A stretch of 64,000 nucleotides of DNA from Scilla litardierei. Its lineage: Eukaryota > Streptophyta > Magnoliopsida > Asparagales > Asparagaceae. The stretch lies in assembly GCA_030789695.1 (NCBI GenBank), contig CM061138.1, positions 17,432,214 through 17,496,213 on the forward strand, given 5' to 3'. The position numbers and the translations under genes are program-made. Positions 34,275 through 44,996 of the stretch are shown here, piece after piece. The first letter of the stretch is position 1, and every line of letters begins with the position of its first letter. The notes beneath the pieces were generated by a model that saw only the letters and a list, made by a program, of their open reading frames with translations, made no database searches and had not been told where the DNA came from.

Positions 34275-36997
34275 GCACATGTGCGCGCGCACTTCATATT
34301 GTGAACGTTGCTTGACTTTGAGGTTGAGGTGCATCAGGAGATACCATGTATTACCATATCAGTACTTGTTTTCTTTTAGAGGATAGATACACTGTTGGAT
34401 ACAAATATTCCAATCATTATTTGTGAAGTCGTACGTGAAATTGGATTTCCTTCGGATTCGAATATTTGTTTAATGTTAATATATATGACCAAATGCCTAA
34501 GAATAGAAACCATACCCCTAGTTTATTCCCCAGTTCGTAAATTTTTTTTAAATATGTGAGGTCACATGATTTTGTTCCTTTTTTTTTGATAAAAACAAGA
34601 TATTCCATAATGCAGTGCTTAAAATGTGTATTTGGACAAATTCTGTTATGTTTAGATATTTATTTGGATATGAGGCAGTTTATCCATATCTGTTTGCACC
34701 ACCGCTGTCAGGCCATGGGATCCAACATTGTTTTACTGCCAACTCCAGTTCTGACAACTTTATGTGCTTGTTATGTCCATGCTTCAATATTGTCATTGAC
34801 AATGCAGGACTTTGCTGAAGCTCCTTTGCTTCATGTATTAACCGCAAGACCTGATCAAGTGGATAAAGCTCTAAAAGCACGTTATACCGATGCAATGAAG
34901 ATACTCAAACCTTTGGGGAAAGAACTGGACCTGCTGATTGTTATATTACCTGATAACAATGGATCTCTTTATGGTATATGGATTGCTGCTTTATTTGGTG
35001 TTTACCTATTTTAGCAATGCTCGCTAATATCCATTATTGTGTTCTCAAAAGCTCATCTCCTCTTGTGACCTTATTACAGGGGACCTGAAAAGGATTTGCG
35101 AGACAGATCTTGGATTAGTCTCACAGTGCTGTTTGACAAAGCATTTGTTTAAGACTAACAAGCAGCAATATCTTGCGAATGTGGCTCTCAAGATCAGCGT
35201 AAAGGTGCATATTTGTGTTTTATTTTTTTAAAATTTATTTAAACCATTTGTCCAATGATACTGGTGTGGAAATTTCTTGAGATTTAACCTCTGGTGGATA
35301 GGTTGGTGGTAGAAATACAGGGCTTGTTGATGCTCTGAAAAGGCATATGCCTCTGGTCAGCGACAGGCCTACGATTATATTTGGAGCTGATGTGACACAT
35401 CCTCATCCGGGAGAGGATTCTAGCCCCTCCATTGCTGCTGTTAGTTGATGCTTATGCATATGCAACCCCAACCCCCACCGCCCCCACACAAAAAAAACTA
35501 AAAAAAAGCATATATATGTTTACAGAGTCTCAGTTTCCCATTGACTTCTGCAGGTTGTTGCTTCTCAAGATTGGCCTGAGGTTACAAAATAAGCTGGCTT
35601 GGTTTGTGCACAGGCCCATCGTCAGGAGCTGATACAAGATTTATTCAAAGTTTGGCAGGATCCCCAGCGTGGATCTGTCAGTGGGGGGCATGATCAGGTC
35701 TGTGGTGGTGATTTTATGAATATCTGGTCATCCATTTCTGTTTTATGATTTTCTGACTGATGACATTAATAATTTTTATAGGGAGCTTCTCATGTCCTTT
35801 AGAAGAGCAACCGGACAGAAGCCTGAGCGCATAATCTTTTACAGGTGCAGTCTGACAGCTTCTCATAGGGAGCTTCTCATGTCCTGATTTATTTGTATAT
35901 TTTACCGTTTACTCATTTTATACAGCTACAGTCTGACAGCGTTTTGCTTTGCAGGGATGGTGTGAGTGAAGGTCAATTCTATCAAGTACTGCTCTACGAA
36001 CTTGATGCCATCAGGAAGGTTGGTGAAAAGCATTTCATTTTCTATACCTTTATTCAAATGATATGATTATCAAAATCTTATCAATACATATGTCCCGTAG
36101 GCTTGTGCTTCGCTAGAGCCTGATTATCAGCCTCCAGTGACATTTGTGGTGGTTCAAAAGCGTCACCATACCCGTCTATTTGCCAATAACCACAGAGGCC
36201 CGTCGTATGTGGACAGAAGCGGAAATATACTGCCTGGTATGGTTGGACACATTTGTTAATGATGTTGGTCGGTACTGTTTAATTCTTATTACTTAGATCT
36301 TTGTTGCATATTGGCAGGTACTGTTGTCGATTCGACGATTTGCCATCCAACCGAGTTTGACTTCTACCTATGCAGTCATGCCGGCATACAAGTAAGCACT
36401 CTTCTTTTGCCTCTTTCTTTTAGTATTCTTTTTCTGTTGTTTACTGATTCGTGGGTTGTCAACCTTTGAAAGGGTACTAGCCGTCCTGCACATTACCATG
36501 TATTGTGGGACGAGAACAAATTTACTGCTGATGAATTGCAATCTCTTACAAACAACCTTTGCTACACGTAATGCGCTCCAAACTCTCTTTATCTTTGATT
36601 TTAATAACGCTTTTGCTTTGGTTGGCTAGATCTGACATAAAAATACGGGATTTATTTTTGCAGTTATGCTAGGTGCACACGTTCTGTATCAATTGGTTAG
36701 TTGCCGGATTCTCAGAAGCTGCACTTGGTCTTGTGTGGTTGACTGACATTGGTTTTCGTTTTTTTTGTTGGTATATTTGCAGTACCACCTGCATACTATG
36801 CTCATTTGGCTGCTTTCCGTGCTCGGTTCTACATGGAGCCAGAAACTTCTGACAGTGGATCAATGGCTAGTGGTCCGGCTGCTGGCCGTGGAGCTCCTGC
36901 TGCAGGCGCCCGAGCTACCAGGGGTCCGGGAGGTGCGGCCGTTAGGCCCCTCCCTGCCCTCAAGGAAAATGTTAAGAGAGTCATGTTCTATTGTTAA

Positions 36998-39900
36998 TGA
37001 CATGACTAGTTGGTCTTGCTATCGTTCAAAATAATGGCGTGCAGGTTGTTGTGGGTGCTTCTTGTGTGTGCTTTTGCTTATTTTCAGAGAAGTTTGGCCG
37101 AAGCTGCGCAGTATTGTGTATTGTTCACCTTTGCTACTGAAGATGCTTGTATGAATAACTTAGAACTTGTGTGAAGATTGTGTGATGCAATTGCCTGCCA
37201 AAATACTTGCACTTGTGTTGTTATTTACCCCCATGTTTTCTTTTGGTTGCCAGCTGATTCTCAGTTTTTTGCAAATTTCTTCAGGATGCGGTTGTGGCAC
37301 TTGTTACCCTTTTAGGTAGCAAAACAATCTTGTGACGGATGTTTTCCTTTTTTAGCCGGAACAAGTTGAATTGAATGTATTTTTACTGTTTTTTAATACA
37401 CGTAAAGCATTTTAAAGCACGCGATGGACCTTAATCCCTTGCCTCACACGAGGGTTGGGGAGAGGGTGTTAATTAGGCAAAGGTTCATCCCATGTTTTTA
37501 ACTTAATACAATTTGCTACCTTGAGATTATCTGTTACATTTAGCTTCCTGCTATTTAAATTGACATGCTACATGCCATTAAAATTGACATGTGATTGTTT
37601 ATAGATCAAAATGCTGTATGACTTATAAGGCTAGGGTATTTCCATTAAAAATACCCCTCAAACGTTGAGGTATTTTAGTGTATTTTGCATATATATGGTC
37701 AACGGATTGAATGCAATTATGAAGGGATGTGGTAAAATATAAATTTTGATGTACTAAGGTGGTAAGTTGCACTAAAATCAACGTAAAGATAACTTCAAAT
37801 GTTAACGTATCTTAATACATTTTGTCCATTTTATTATGAGGTGGGCTTGACACAAGTAAAGGTAATCTTAGTCATTGCTAGATCAACTGGTGATTTCGGC
37901 AGCTGACACGCAGTAGATTCATCATGCAACCAGACTAAGTATGATGTGAAAATTAACATAAGGCTTTATAACTGTAATTTCTTTTTTAAAAAAATCCATT
38001 TTCAAAGGGAAAGTGCAGATTCTCAAACTCGAGAACCCTGACCATCTTATTAATCATTGTGACATTGTGTACAGTATAGTGAGCTTGGGATCAGTTCATT
38101 TGCATTGGGTCCCATAACCCCAATTAGCTTTTTGCTAACAAAACTCTCCGCGTCCTCCCTTTCAACTGAGTCTATCCGTTTGGTGACTGCATGTAAGCTC
38201 TCCCACCCTCTAAAACAAGCAACCAAAGTACTGGATAGTAAAACCAACACGAGAAGTGAATCATGTACCTGTTAACATGCAATGGAATAATTAACTTATA
38301 GATACTATGAAGAACATAAAAGATGTATTAATTTGCATCACTAATTTTGCTTTATGAGCATGAACACAAATCTCATATGGCGCCCTCAAACAGTCCATTC
38401 TTCACAATTTTTTGGAGGATCGGCATCGTTTATTTTGATCTTCATATTCTAAAACACAAAACCAAAAGGTCGGGTGAACACACATCTTTTTGTTCGCTCG
38501 TGCATTCATTAGCTGAAAAATTAACGGTTTTACCGAAATAGAGCTTTTGTCACCTCTAAATCAGCAAGCAAGCAAAAAGTTTGGGTTCACCTAATATTTG
38601 ATGTGTTGGGTTTTAGAATACAGACATCAAAACTAATGAAGCTGATTCTTTCAAAAAATAATGGAGAGTGTACTTTTTGGCCGCCGTATATTGTGGCCAT
38701 ATGATACCTATTTTTCCCATATTAAAAATGACGAAAAAGGGGATGACTAATATATGCATTCAATTTATTTGTAAAAATTCTTGATAGAAAAATATAATTC
38801 TATTGTTAAAAACAAAGCGCAAGCAAGGTGGGCTGTAAAACGGTTCAGAAGCGTGATCAAATATGTGTTTTGGCGTATCCATATCCTATATCATTTGCCG
38901 AAATCGGATCGGACATGAATAATATGCAAAAATAAAATGTAGCATCCATATCCATGATATGGATCAGATATGGAAACATGACCATATCATACGTATATAT
39001 ATAAAATGGATAAATATCAGCTCTATTATGTTATCGCGTTCGGACTAATTAAGCATAACATATAACATATAATATGGATTTATAACCATGGATGAGTTTA
39101 GTACATTATTAGCATATCGGGTATCTGTATCCATATCTGAAAAAAAAATCTAATTTTATAATCCGAATCCGTATTTGTATCTATCCAGACAACAAATTTT
39201 GATATAATTATCAGCATCCGAAAGGATATGGATATAGATCATATTTGGATAATTAAAATCTGCCGATGTAGAGAATAATTGGTTAACGAGAAATATGCTT
39301 ATCAAGGAACCTATGAAATCATGGAATGACTTTACTGTATTTGGAAATATAGCAGGAAGCCCTACTACAAATTGACAAACCATAATTATTCCTTTTTTCT
39401 TTAAAATAATTATTTCTCGAAATAAAAATAGATGCGATTGGAAAATTAATGGATACGATCAGAAGAAGGTTAATAAATCTTGCTAAGTACATTCTCCGGT
39501 GGCAGATAAGATTGCAAAAAGAGAAACAAATATAAGTTTGATTTTAGAAGAAACTTAGCACAACTTAACAAGAAATAGCTGCTAAAATATCATCCTAAAA
39601 TTACAGCTATATTTTTGTTCTACCATGAGGAAATGTCTAAATCTGGAAACTTATAACTTGGACATACTAAATCTGTTGGCACGTGCCTCTGCACGTACAA
39701 TTAAGCAAACTGCATGTAAATTAGTCATATTGTTTTTGTCTTATCTTTTCATTAATAGCAGGAAATATGTATAACTAATTTGTTTTTATATATTAGCGAG
39801 TCATTAGATGCAGGCAATTTATTATTTCTGAGAAAGGTCTACAGAAAAAAGAAACAAGAAAGAATGTTTATGAATCCACAAATTAGGTCAAATCAAGCAT

Positions 39901-41694
39901 CTCTTAGCTTTGCATTAAAATATTAAATATATTAAAAGACGAAATGCATAGCTAAGTAGGAAAATGATCTCAAAGCAAGGCTTAAGCTGAGAGGAAGGAA
40001 TCAAAACACCGGCCCCTCTAAATTTACTCATTTTTTATTTATAAATGACATGTAATAGTTTTTCCTCTCCCAAGTAATTGAAGAGGGATATAGAACCATT
40101 TAACACAAGAAATTTTATGAGGGAAAAAAAATTAAACTAGAGGGTACACTGTTTCGTGTTTGGTTCATTACTGCATTCTACTTAATAATCATATATTAAA
40201 TTGGGTCTAAAAAAAGCAATAGCAATGACTCTCAAATATTACCAGTACTTTTGAAACTACCTTGCTCCAGATGTGGATGACATGCTGTGAATAACATGAA
40301 ACTATGTGAGAGCATGCCATCATCGCCTAATATAAAAAGCTCCATATTTTAATGTTCCCTGCAATTATTGAGATCGAAGTGTCAGGAAGTAAGCTGAAGT
40401 GCTGAGTAGAAGACTAAATCAAATTACAGAGGGACTAGTTAAATTGCTCACAAGAGCCCTGAATTGTTTCTGACGTGGTCGGCTTCTCCATTCTCTTCCG
40501 CATATAATGTGTTCCGTTCAGCAATGTCCTCAGCCTTCAGTAAGCTGCTGATGCCTGTGCAGCTGCCACCCATTTGACATCAATTTTGGAATCCCAGGGG
40601 AGGAGTTTTCACAGTATACAGCTCAGTACATCATACAGGTTCTATTTATGATGGCAGGATAGCACCCCCGCCCCAAAAAAACACCAAAACCAAAAAAATA
40701 AAAAATAAAAATAAAAATAAAAATAAAAAATAAATAAATAAATAAAATAAAATAAAATAAAATAAAAAACACCCCCGCCCTTCCATCCATCCCTCCACCA
40801 CCCATCCACATGCGCACGCGCGTTAGCTAAACAGACACGAGATTGTCATTTGACCATACAGCTTGCTGCTCAGGTTGCAGTATGAAAGAAACAACTTAAC
40901 AATGAAACAAATTTGATAGCGGAGCTGCAAGGAAGACAATTTCCAATCTAATATAGAGCAAGTCATACCTTTTAGAAATCACATTTTGGACTTGCAGAAG
41001 AACAGCATGCACAAGTCGTACTGAAAGACATCCAAAACTGCAGGGATGATCCTCCTGGACAACATGACTTAAACAGACATGATATGGCGATATATCACTG
41101 GGCGCTACTCTGGGTTTCTTGATTCAGTCATAGAGATGATATGTTTTCATGTACGCCATATTCTGCATCGTCATAGGGATTAACTAGTTAGGCAAGGAAA
41201 TGCCGGACAACAATGAAGATTATAGCGAGACTAAAATTGCCCAATAGAAATTCCTTATTGGGTATTTGGACATGTCACATCCTTTTTCTGGATCCAGAAA
41301 GTACATTTAATTGCCATAGTCCGATATTGTTACACTATCAACATGTTCGCATGTTTCCCAATGGATGTGCACCATAACTTTGTCAAATGAAAGTGTTAGA
41401 AAGTGCAACTCTCACCATAATCATTCATGTTTGCAGGAGAAAATGAATTAAATGAAATGGTGATAAATGCAATGTCTAGATAAAGGGAGTAGGAATATAA
41501 ACATAATGGAGATGTTATATACTGTATATATAACACCTTCAAGTAGCGGTGAGAAATAATATTACCATGCTAATAGTGTCATTAAATTTTGTAGGAAACT
41601 GCATGTTTAAGAGAGAGAAAGAGAGAGTTGAATGACGTTAGAAATTTTTATCTTCCATCAATTTATTCTAGTATATGGTTCATGCCACCCACCT
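36998..41694. other. Intergenic region between AGO and PPR genes
   Basis: The first ~400 bp are probably AGO 3' UTR and flank. About 38860-39270 is a block built from ATATGGATATGG / CCATATCCATAT words, another word-based repeat like that at 21060. No gene, tRNA or transposase is visible in the rest, which is AT-rich with short frames only. Confidence 0.6.
40690..40768. repeat. (AAAAT)n microsatellite
   Basis: AAAAATA and AAATA units alternate for about 80 bp. It lies between two cytosine-rich flanks (CACCCCCGCCC appears on both sides). A smaller similar tract occurs at 24555-24592. Confidence 0.9.
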
Positions 41695-44223
41695 TCACCA
41701 GAAATCACCACAATTGCAAACCCCATCCTTGAAATGATGAAACCGAGTAGCATCTCTCACAGTAATTGATCTTTTCTCAACCAACGTGATAAACTTTATA
41801 GCAGTATGACAATCTCCACAGACACGCAAGTTCTTACTAATGACAATGGATTGCTCACGATTTAGACTCAGAAGTCCGAATGCTATTGCTAGCTTCTCAC
41901 TGTGGTAAAGGAGTGCATGCTCTTTCTCTTCCTCGTCCACATCTTGAAGCACAAAACTGGTATCAGCCCGGTAACCTAGTTTACTAATTTCCACAAATAA
42001 GCCCTTCAATTTTTCATATATACTTGAAGATTGAGGATGCGACTGGTCTCCACGAATAAAAGCATGAACAACACCTCTAATCTCGACCCAACTACTTCCT
42101 GGGCTTTTAATAAATCCCTTCTCCTTTTGAACTATCCTAACACATGCTGCTTCATCGTGCTTTCCAACTGAACTGTATATATTAGACAACAAAACAAAAT
42201 TCCCAGTACCTTCAGGTCCTATCTTTTGTAGTATTCTCGACACTTGCTCTCCAATTTCAATGTTCTTATGTACTCTGCAAGCCCCAAGCAAGGCACCCCA
42301 CACTCTTACATCTGGCTTAAATGGCATTTGTTGGATTAAATCCCAAGCTTCTTCCAAAAGTCCTCCACGCCCGAAGAGGTCAACGATACAAATGTAATGT
42401 TCCATCCTCGCTATGATTCTGTAAGTCAGAGTCATAACCTGAAACCAATGCTTCCCTTCAACGACTAGTCCTGAATGACTGCAAGCTGATAATAGGGAAA
42501 CAAATGTGACGTCATCAGGTACTAAGCCTTCAGCTAACATAGTTTGAAACAATGAGATGGCTTCTTTGCCCAGCCCATGGATTCCATACCCAGCAATGAT
42601 CGCATTCCATGAAACAATGTCTCGTTTCACCATGCGATTGAAGACTTCTCTTGAAAAGTTAATCCTTCCACACTTTGCGTACATGTCAATAAGAGAATTG
42701 CAAACGGAGACATCAGATGCAAATCCACGAACTGTTACCGAGCCATGGCTGCACATTCCATGCTGAAGTGCAGCCAAATGAGAGCAAGCTGGGAGGACTC
42801 CCACCATCGTGGCAACATCTGGCTCTACCCTAGCAACTTGCATGCTTCTAAAGAGAGCAAACGCTTCCATTGCATTCCCATTCTGAACACATCCTGATAT
42901 AATCGCGCTATAAGTCACATTATCTTTGGGGTCAATTTCGTTGAAGAGCTGCATTGCATGACCTATGCTTCCAGCCTTGGAATACATGGATAGAAGAGAA
43001 TTGCCTATTGTTGTATCCATAATAAAACCCGATTTAACCAAGTAACAATGTATCCTTGTTCCTATGTTCAAATCAGCTAGTCTTGCGCAAGCTCGAAGAA
43101 CATGCACAAGAGAAGTGTGTTCCATTTTCAAAGTTGCATCTGCAATCATCTTATCGAATAAGTCTAAAGCCTCAGTCATCTTATCACAGGAAACGTACCC
43201 CCCGAGCATTGCACTCCAAGTTACCTCATTCTTGAAACCCATTTTTCCGAAAATCCTACAAGCATAATCCAAGAAACCACTTTTAGCATACATATCCAAT
43301 AATGCAGTACAAACCAAAACATTTTCCCTGTCAAATCCCGTTCTTAAGCAAAGCCCATGAATGCTCTTCCCATGTTTCAAAGACTTAGCTTGCCCGATCG
43401 CAGGGAGAAGTCCTACCACAGTTGAAGAATTTGGTCTAATACCCATCCTTTGCATTTCCAAAAGAAAACTGATCGTGTCATCGTACAGCCCATGAAGCGA
43501 AAACCCAGCAATCATGGCATTCCATGCAACCACATCCCTCTCCCGCATGTTATCAAACACGCCACGAGACTCATCCAAGACTCCACATTTCATATACATA
43601 TCGATCAAAGCGGTAGCAATAAAGACATCCGACTCAAGACCAACCCTCTTCACGTAGTCGTGAATCTCCATTCCTTCCTCCAATGCAAGTAGACCCGAGC
43701 ACGCCTTGAGAACAAATGGGAAGGTGAACTTGTTAGGGGCAATGCCTGATTCTATCATGCGATGGTAAAGATCAATGGCTCGATCGAACGGTCCGTCCCA
43801 AGAATAGGAGCGGATCATCGCATTCCATAGGAAAATTTTTGGCTGGGGAATTTTGTCGAAGAGATGGCGGGCATGGCCAGTTTCGTTGCATGAGAGGTAC
43901 AAGAGAGCAAGTTTTTCGAGAAGAGCCGAATTGGCGATATGGGCATTGTGTTTGCGGATGTGGTCGTGTATCTTCTTACCTTGCAGGTACAATTTGGAGT
44001 GGATGCAAGAATCTAAGAGTTGGATGTAGGTGGGAATGTCTAATTTTGAATTTGGGAGGTTGAGTAGTTGTTCTATTGATCTCTTGACGGTGGAGAGAGT
44101 TGAGGTAGAATTGAGAGCAGAGAGGAGCAAAATGCAATTGGGTTTGTTGAGAAAATCGAAGAGACCATGCCGAGAAATGTTCAAGCTTTTGTGGAGGGAA
44201 GGGAGTTTTTTTGATGCTAACAT
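41695..44223 (-). CDS. Pentatricopeptide repeat protein, PLS class with E/E+ and DYW domain
   Basis: A single uninterrupted 842-residue frame without introns, as usual for plant PPR genes. The first ~50 residues (MLASKKLPSLHKSLNISRHG) are Ser/Lys/Arg-rich and acid-poor, like an organelle targeting peptide. Repeats run from about residue 60 to 640 with typical motifs (IFLWNAMIRSYS, PFVLKACSGL, VFIATALIDMYMKCG, DVVAWNAMIAGFS). The E/E+ region contains GFIKSPGSSWVEI. The DYW deaminase-type domain keeps YHSEKLAIAFGLL (HxE) and CGDCHTAIKF, and ends HHFKDGVCNCGDFW. The last three residues are DFW rather than DYW, a tolerated variant in the family. Such proteins bind organelle transcripts and direct C-to-U editing. 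From memory, the order and wording of the repeats most resemble Arabidopsis At3g16610, an uncertain assignment. A Copia element ends about 340 bp upstream of the ATG. Confidence 0.93.
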   Translation of the reverse strand: MLASKKLPSLHKSLNISRHGLFDFLNKPNCILLLSALNSTSTLSTVKRSIEQLLNLPNSKLDIPTYIQLLDSCIHSKLYLQGKKIHDHIRKHNAHIANSALLEKLALLYLSCNETGHARHLFDKIPQPKIFLWNAMIRSYSWDGPFDRAIDLYHRMIESGIAPNKFTFPFVLKACSGLLALEEGMEIHDYVKRVGLESDVFIATALIDMYMKCGVLDESRGVFDNMRERDVVAWNAMIAGFSLHGLYDDTISFLLEMQRMGIRPNSSTVVGLLPAIGQAKSLKHGKSIHGLCLRTGFDRENVLVCTALLDMYAKSGFLDYACRIFGKMGFKNEVTWSAMLGGYVSCDKMTEALDLFDKMIADATLKMEHTSLVHVLRACARLADLNIGTRIHCYLVKSGFIMDTTIGNSLLSMYSKAGSIGHAMQLFNEIDPKDNVTYSAIISGCVQNGNAMEAFALFRSMQVARVEPDVATMVGVLPACSHLAALQHGMCSHGSVTVRGFASDVSVCNSLIDMYAKCGRINFSREVFNRMVKRDIVSWNAIIAGYGIHGLGKEAISLFQTMLAEGLVPDDVTFVSLLSACSHSGLVVEGKHWFQVMTLTYRIIARMEHYICIVDLFGRGGLLEEAWDLIQQMPFKPDVRVWGALLGACRVHKNIEIGEQVSRILQKIGPEGTGNFVLLSNIYSSVGKHDEAACVRIVQKEKGFIKSPGSSWVEIRGVVHAFIRGDQSHPQSSSIYEKLKGLFVEISKLGYRADTSFVLQDVDEEEKEHALLYHSEKLAIAFGLLSLNREQSIVISKNLRVCGDCHTAIKFITLVEKRSITVRDATRFHHFKDGVCNCGDFW

Positions 44224-44285
44224 CTTTGGGAATTGAGTTCATTTGCGAACCCAACGTGGTACGTTCGCCACCTACCAAGTTCCGA

Positions 44286-44430
44286 CTAGGGCATCAAAAA
44301 GGCTTTATAGCACCAGTGGACTAGTGTCCCAATGACATCCCCCTGCGCTTTCATGCGGGGCCACCAGGATTCGAACCCTGGTGGCGAGGGTTTGTGCGCG
44401 CGCTGTTTACCAGCATTTTCAAAGGATCAA
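44286..44430 (-). mobile_element. SINE-like tRNA-derived fragment
   Basis: On minus there is a perfect Pol III box B (GGTTCGAATCC) inside an 8-bp stem CCACCAGG/CCTGGTGG, like a tRNA T-arm. TGGTAAACAGCGCG upstream is a weak box A. No acceptor or anticodon arms fold, so this is not a tRNA gene. It sits in the PPR promoter region between that gene and the Copia element. The boundaries are guesses. Confidence 0.4.
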
Positions 44431-44567
44431 AAAACAAACGGCTTTATATCATGAGCCATCCCGGTCTAATTTAAGGGAAATGCTTCGCGCACCCACAGGT
44501 TTACTCATGCGCACAACTACTTATTTACAAGTCTGCCATTATTCCCATGCACATACAATTTATTTAC

Positions 44568-44688
44568 TGTTGTGAATGGAAAAAGTAGGGAAATAGGTGT
44601 AGATGGTTAAGAGCCACATACCCTCATATTTATAGCTTTCAATAGTGGGCTGGATACCCAATGGGCCTCATGGGCCTATTCATAACAC
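44568..44688 (-). repeat. Copia 3' LTR (121 bp)
   Basis: This matches the two outer parts of the right LTR (51124-51169 and 54713-54786), sharing GGGAAATAGGTGTAGA and GGGCTGGATACCCAATGGGC. The two LTRs differ at several positions, so the insertion is not very recent. Confidence 0.9.
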
Positions 44689-44996
44689 TTCCCCTTATCC
44701 AACCAACATTGAATAAGAGGCGGATTCTTCATGATCCGAGTTAGGATAACTGCCTTGTTAAATAAAGAACAGTTAATCCATAACTTCCCCTGTTTTAGGG
44801 ATGTGTCTGGAGGTGGATACTTCAGGATCCAGAGTCAACGAGGTTGCCTCGTCAAAACCTTGACTACGGAAAACCCTGTGGGAAAAAACCAGTAGCCAAG
44901 GGAAAAGAGTACAACTATCCGGTTGACTCCCCCTCATCTGACCAAGCTTCAGGTTTGCAGATTTCCTATGAATCTATACATCAGTCTCCTATGTAT

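Larger units (their letters stand above)
24251..36997 (+). pseudogene. AGO1: AGO1-like Argonaute, N-terminus missing, PIWI exon broken
   Basis: Eighteen exons can be placed: 24251-24360, 24862-24968, 25114-25252, 25402-25518, 33707-33814, 33921-33992, 34103-34225, 34808-34973, 35080-35204, 35302-35439, 35554-35697, 35782-35844, 35955-36018, 36101-36236, 36318-36391, 36473-36567, 36664-36695 and 36783-36997. All have usable GT-AG borders. They encode the linker/PAZ region from [14 protein letters not shown], then MID ([15 protein letters not shown]) and PIWI, ending VKRVMFYC as in AGO1. The slicer residues remain: [34 protein letters not shown]. The exon at 35554 has TAA at 35590-35592 where the family has Tyr (TK-Y-AG) and one extra G in the run 35683-35688. 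No exon for the N domain was found upstream, so about a third of the usual ~1050 residues is absent. Small RNA loading and slicing by a normal product are not expected. Confidence 0.9.

Noticed and set aside
24251..36997. Functional AGO1 gene
   Set aside because: No N-domain exons in the window, an in-frame TAA and a 1-nt insertion in the PIWI region. Skipping the exon does not restore the frame.
36669..37034. Alternative frames over the AGO C-terminus
   Set aside because: They overlap the last AGO exon, whose frame (ending MFYC) is clearly the conserved one.
44353..44400. tRNA gene
   Set aside because: Only a T-arm with box B is present. Acceptor, D- and anticodon arms do not fold, so a SINE fragment is more likely.
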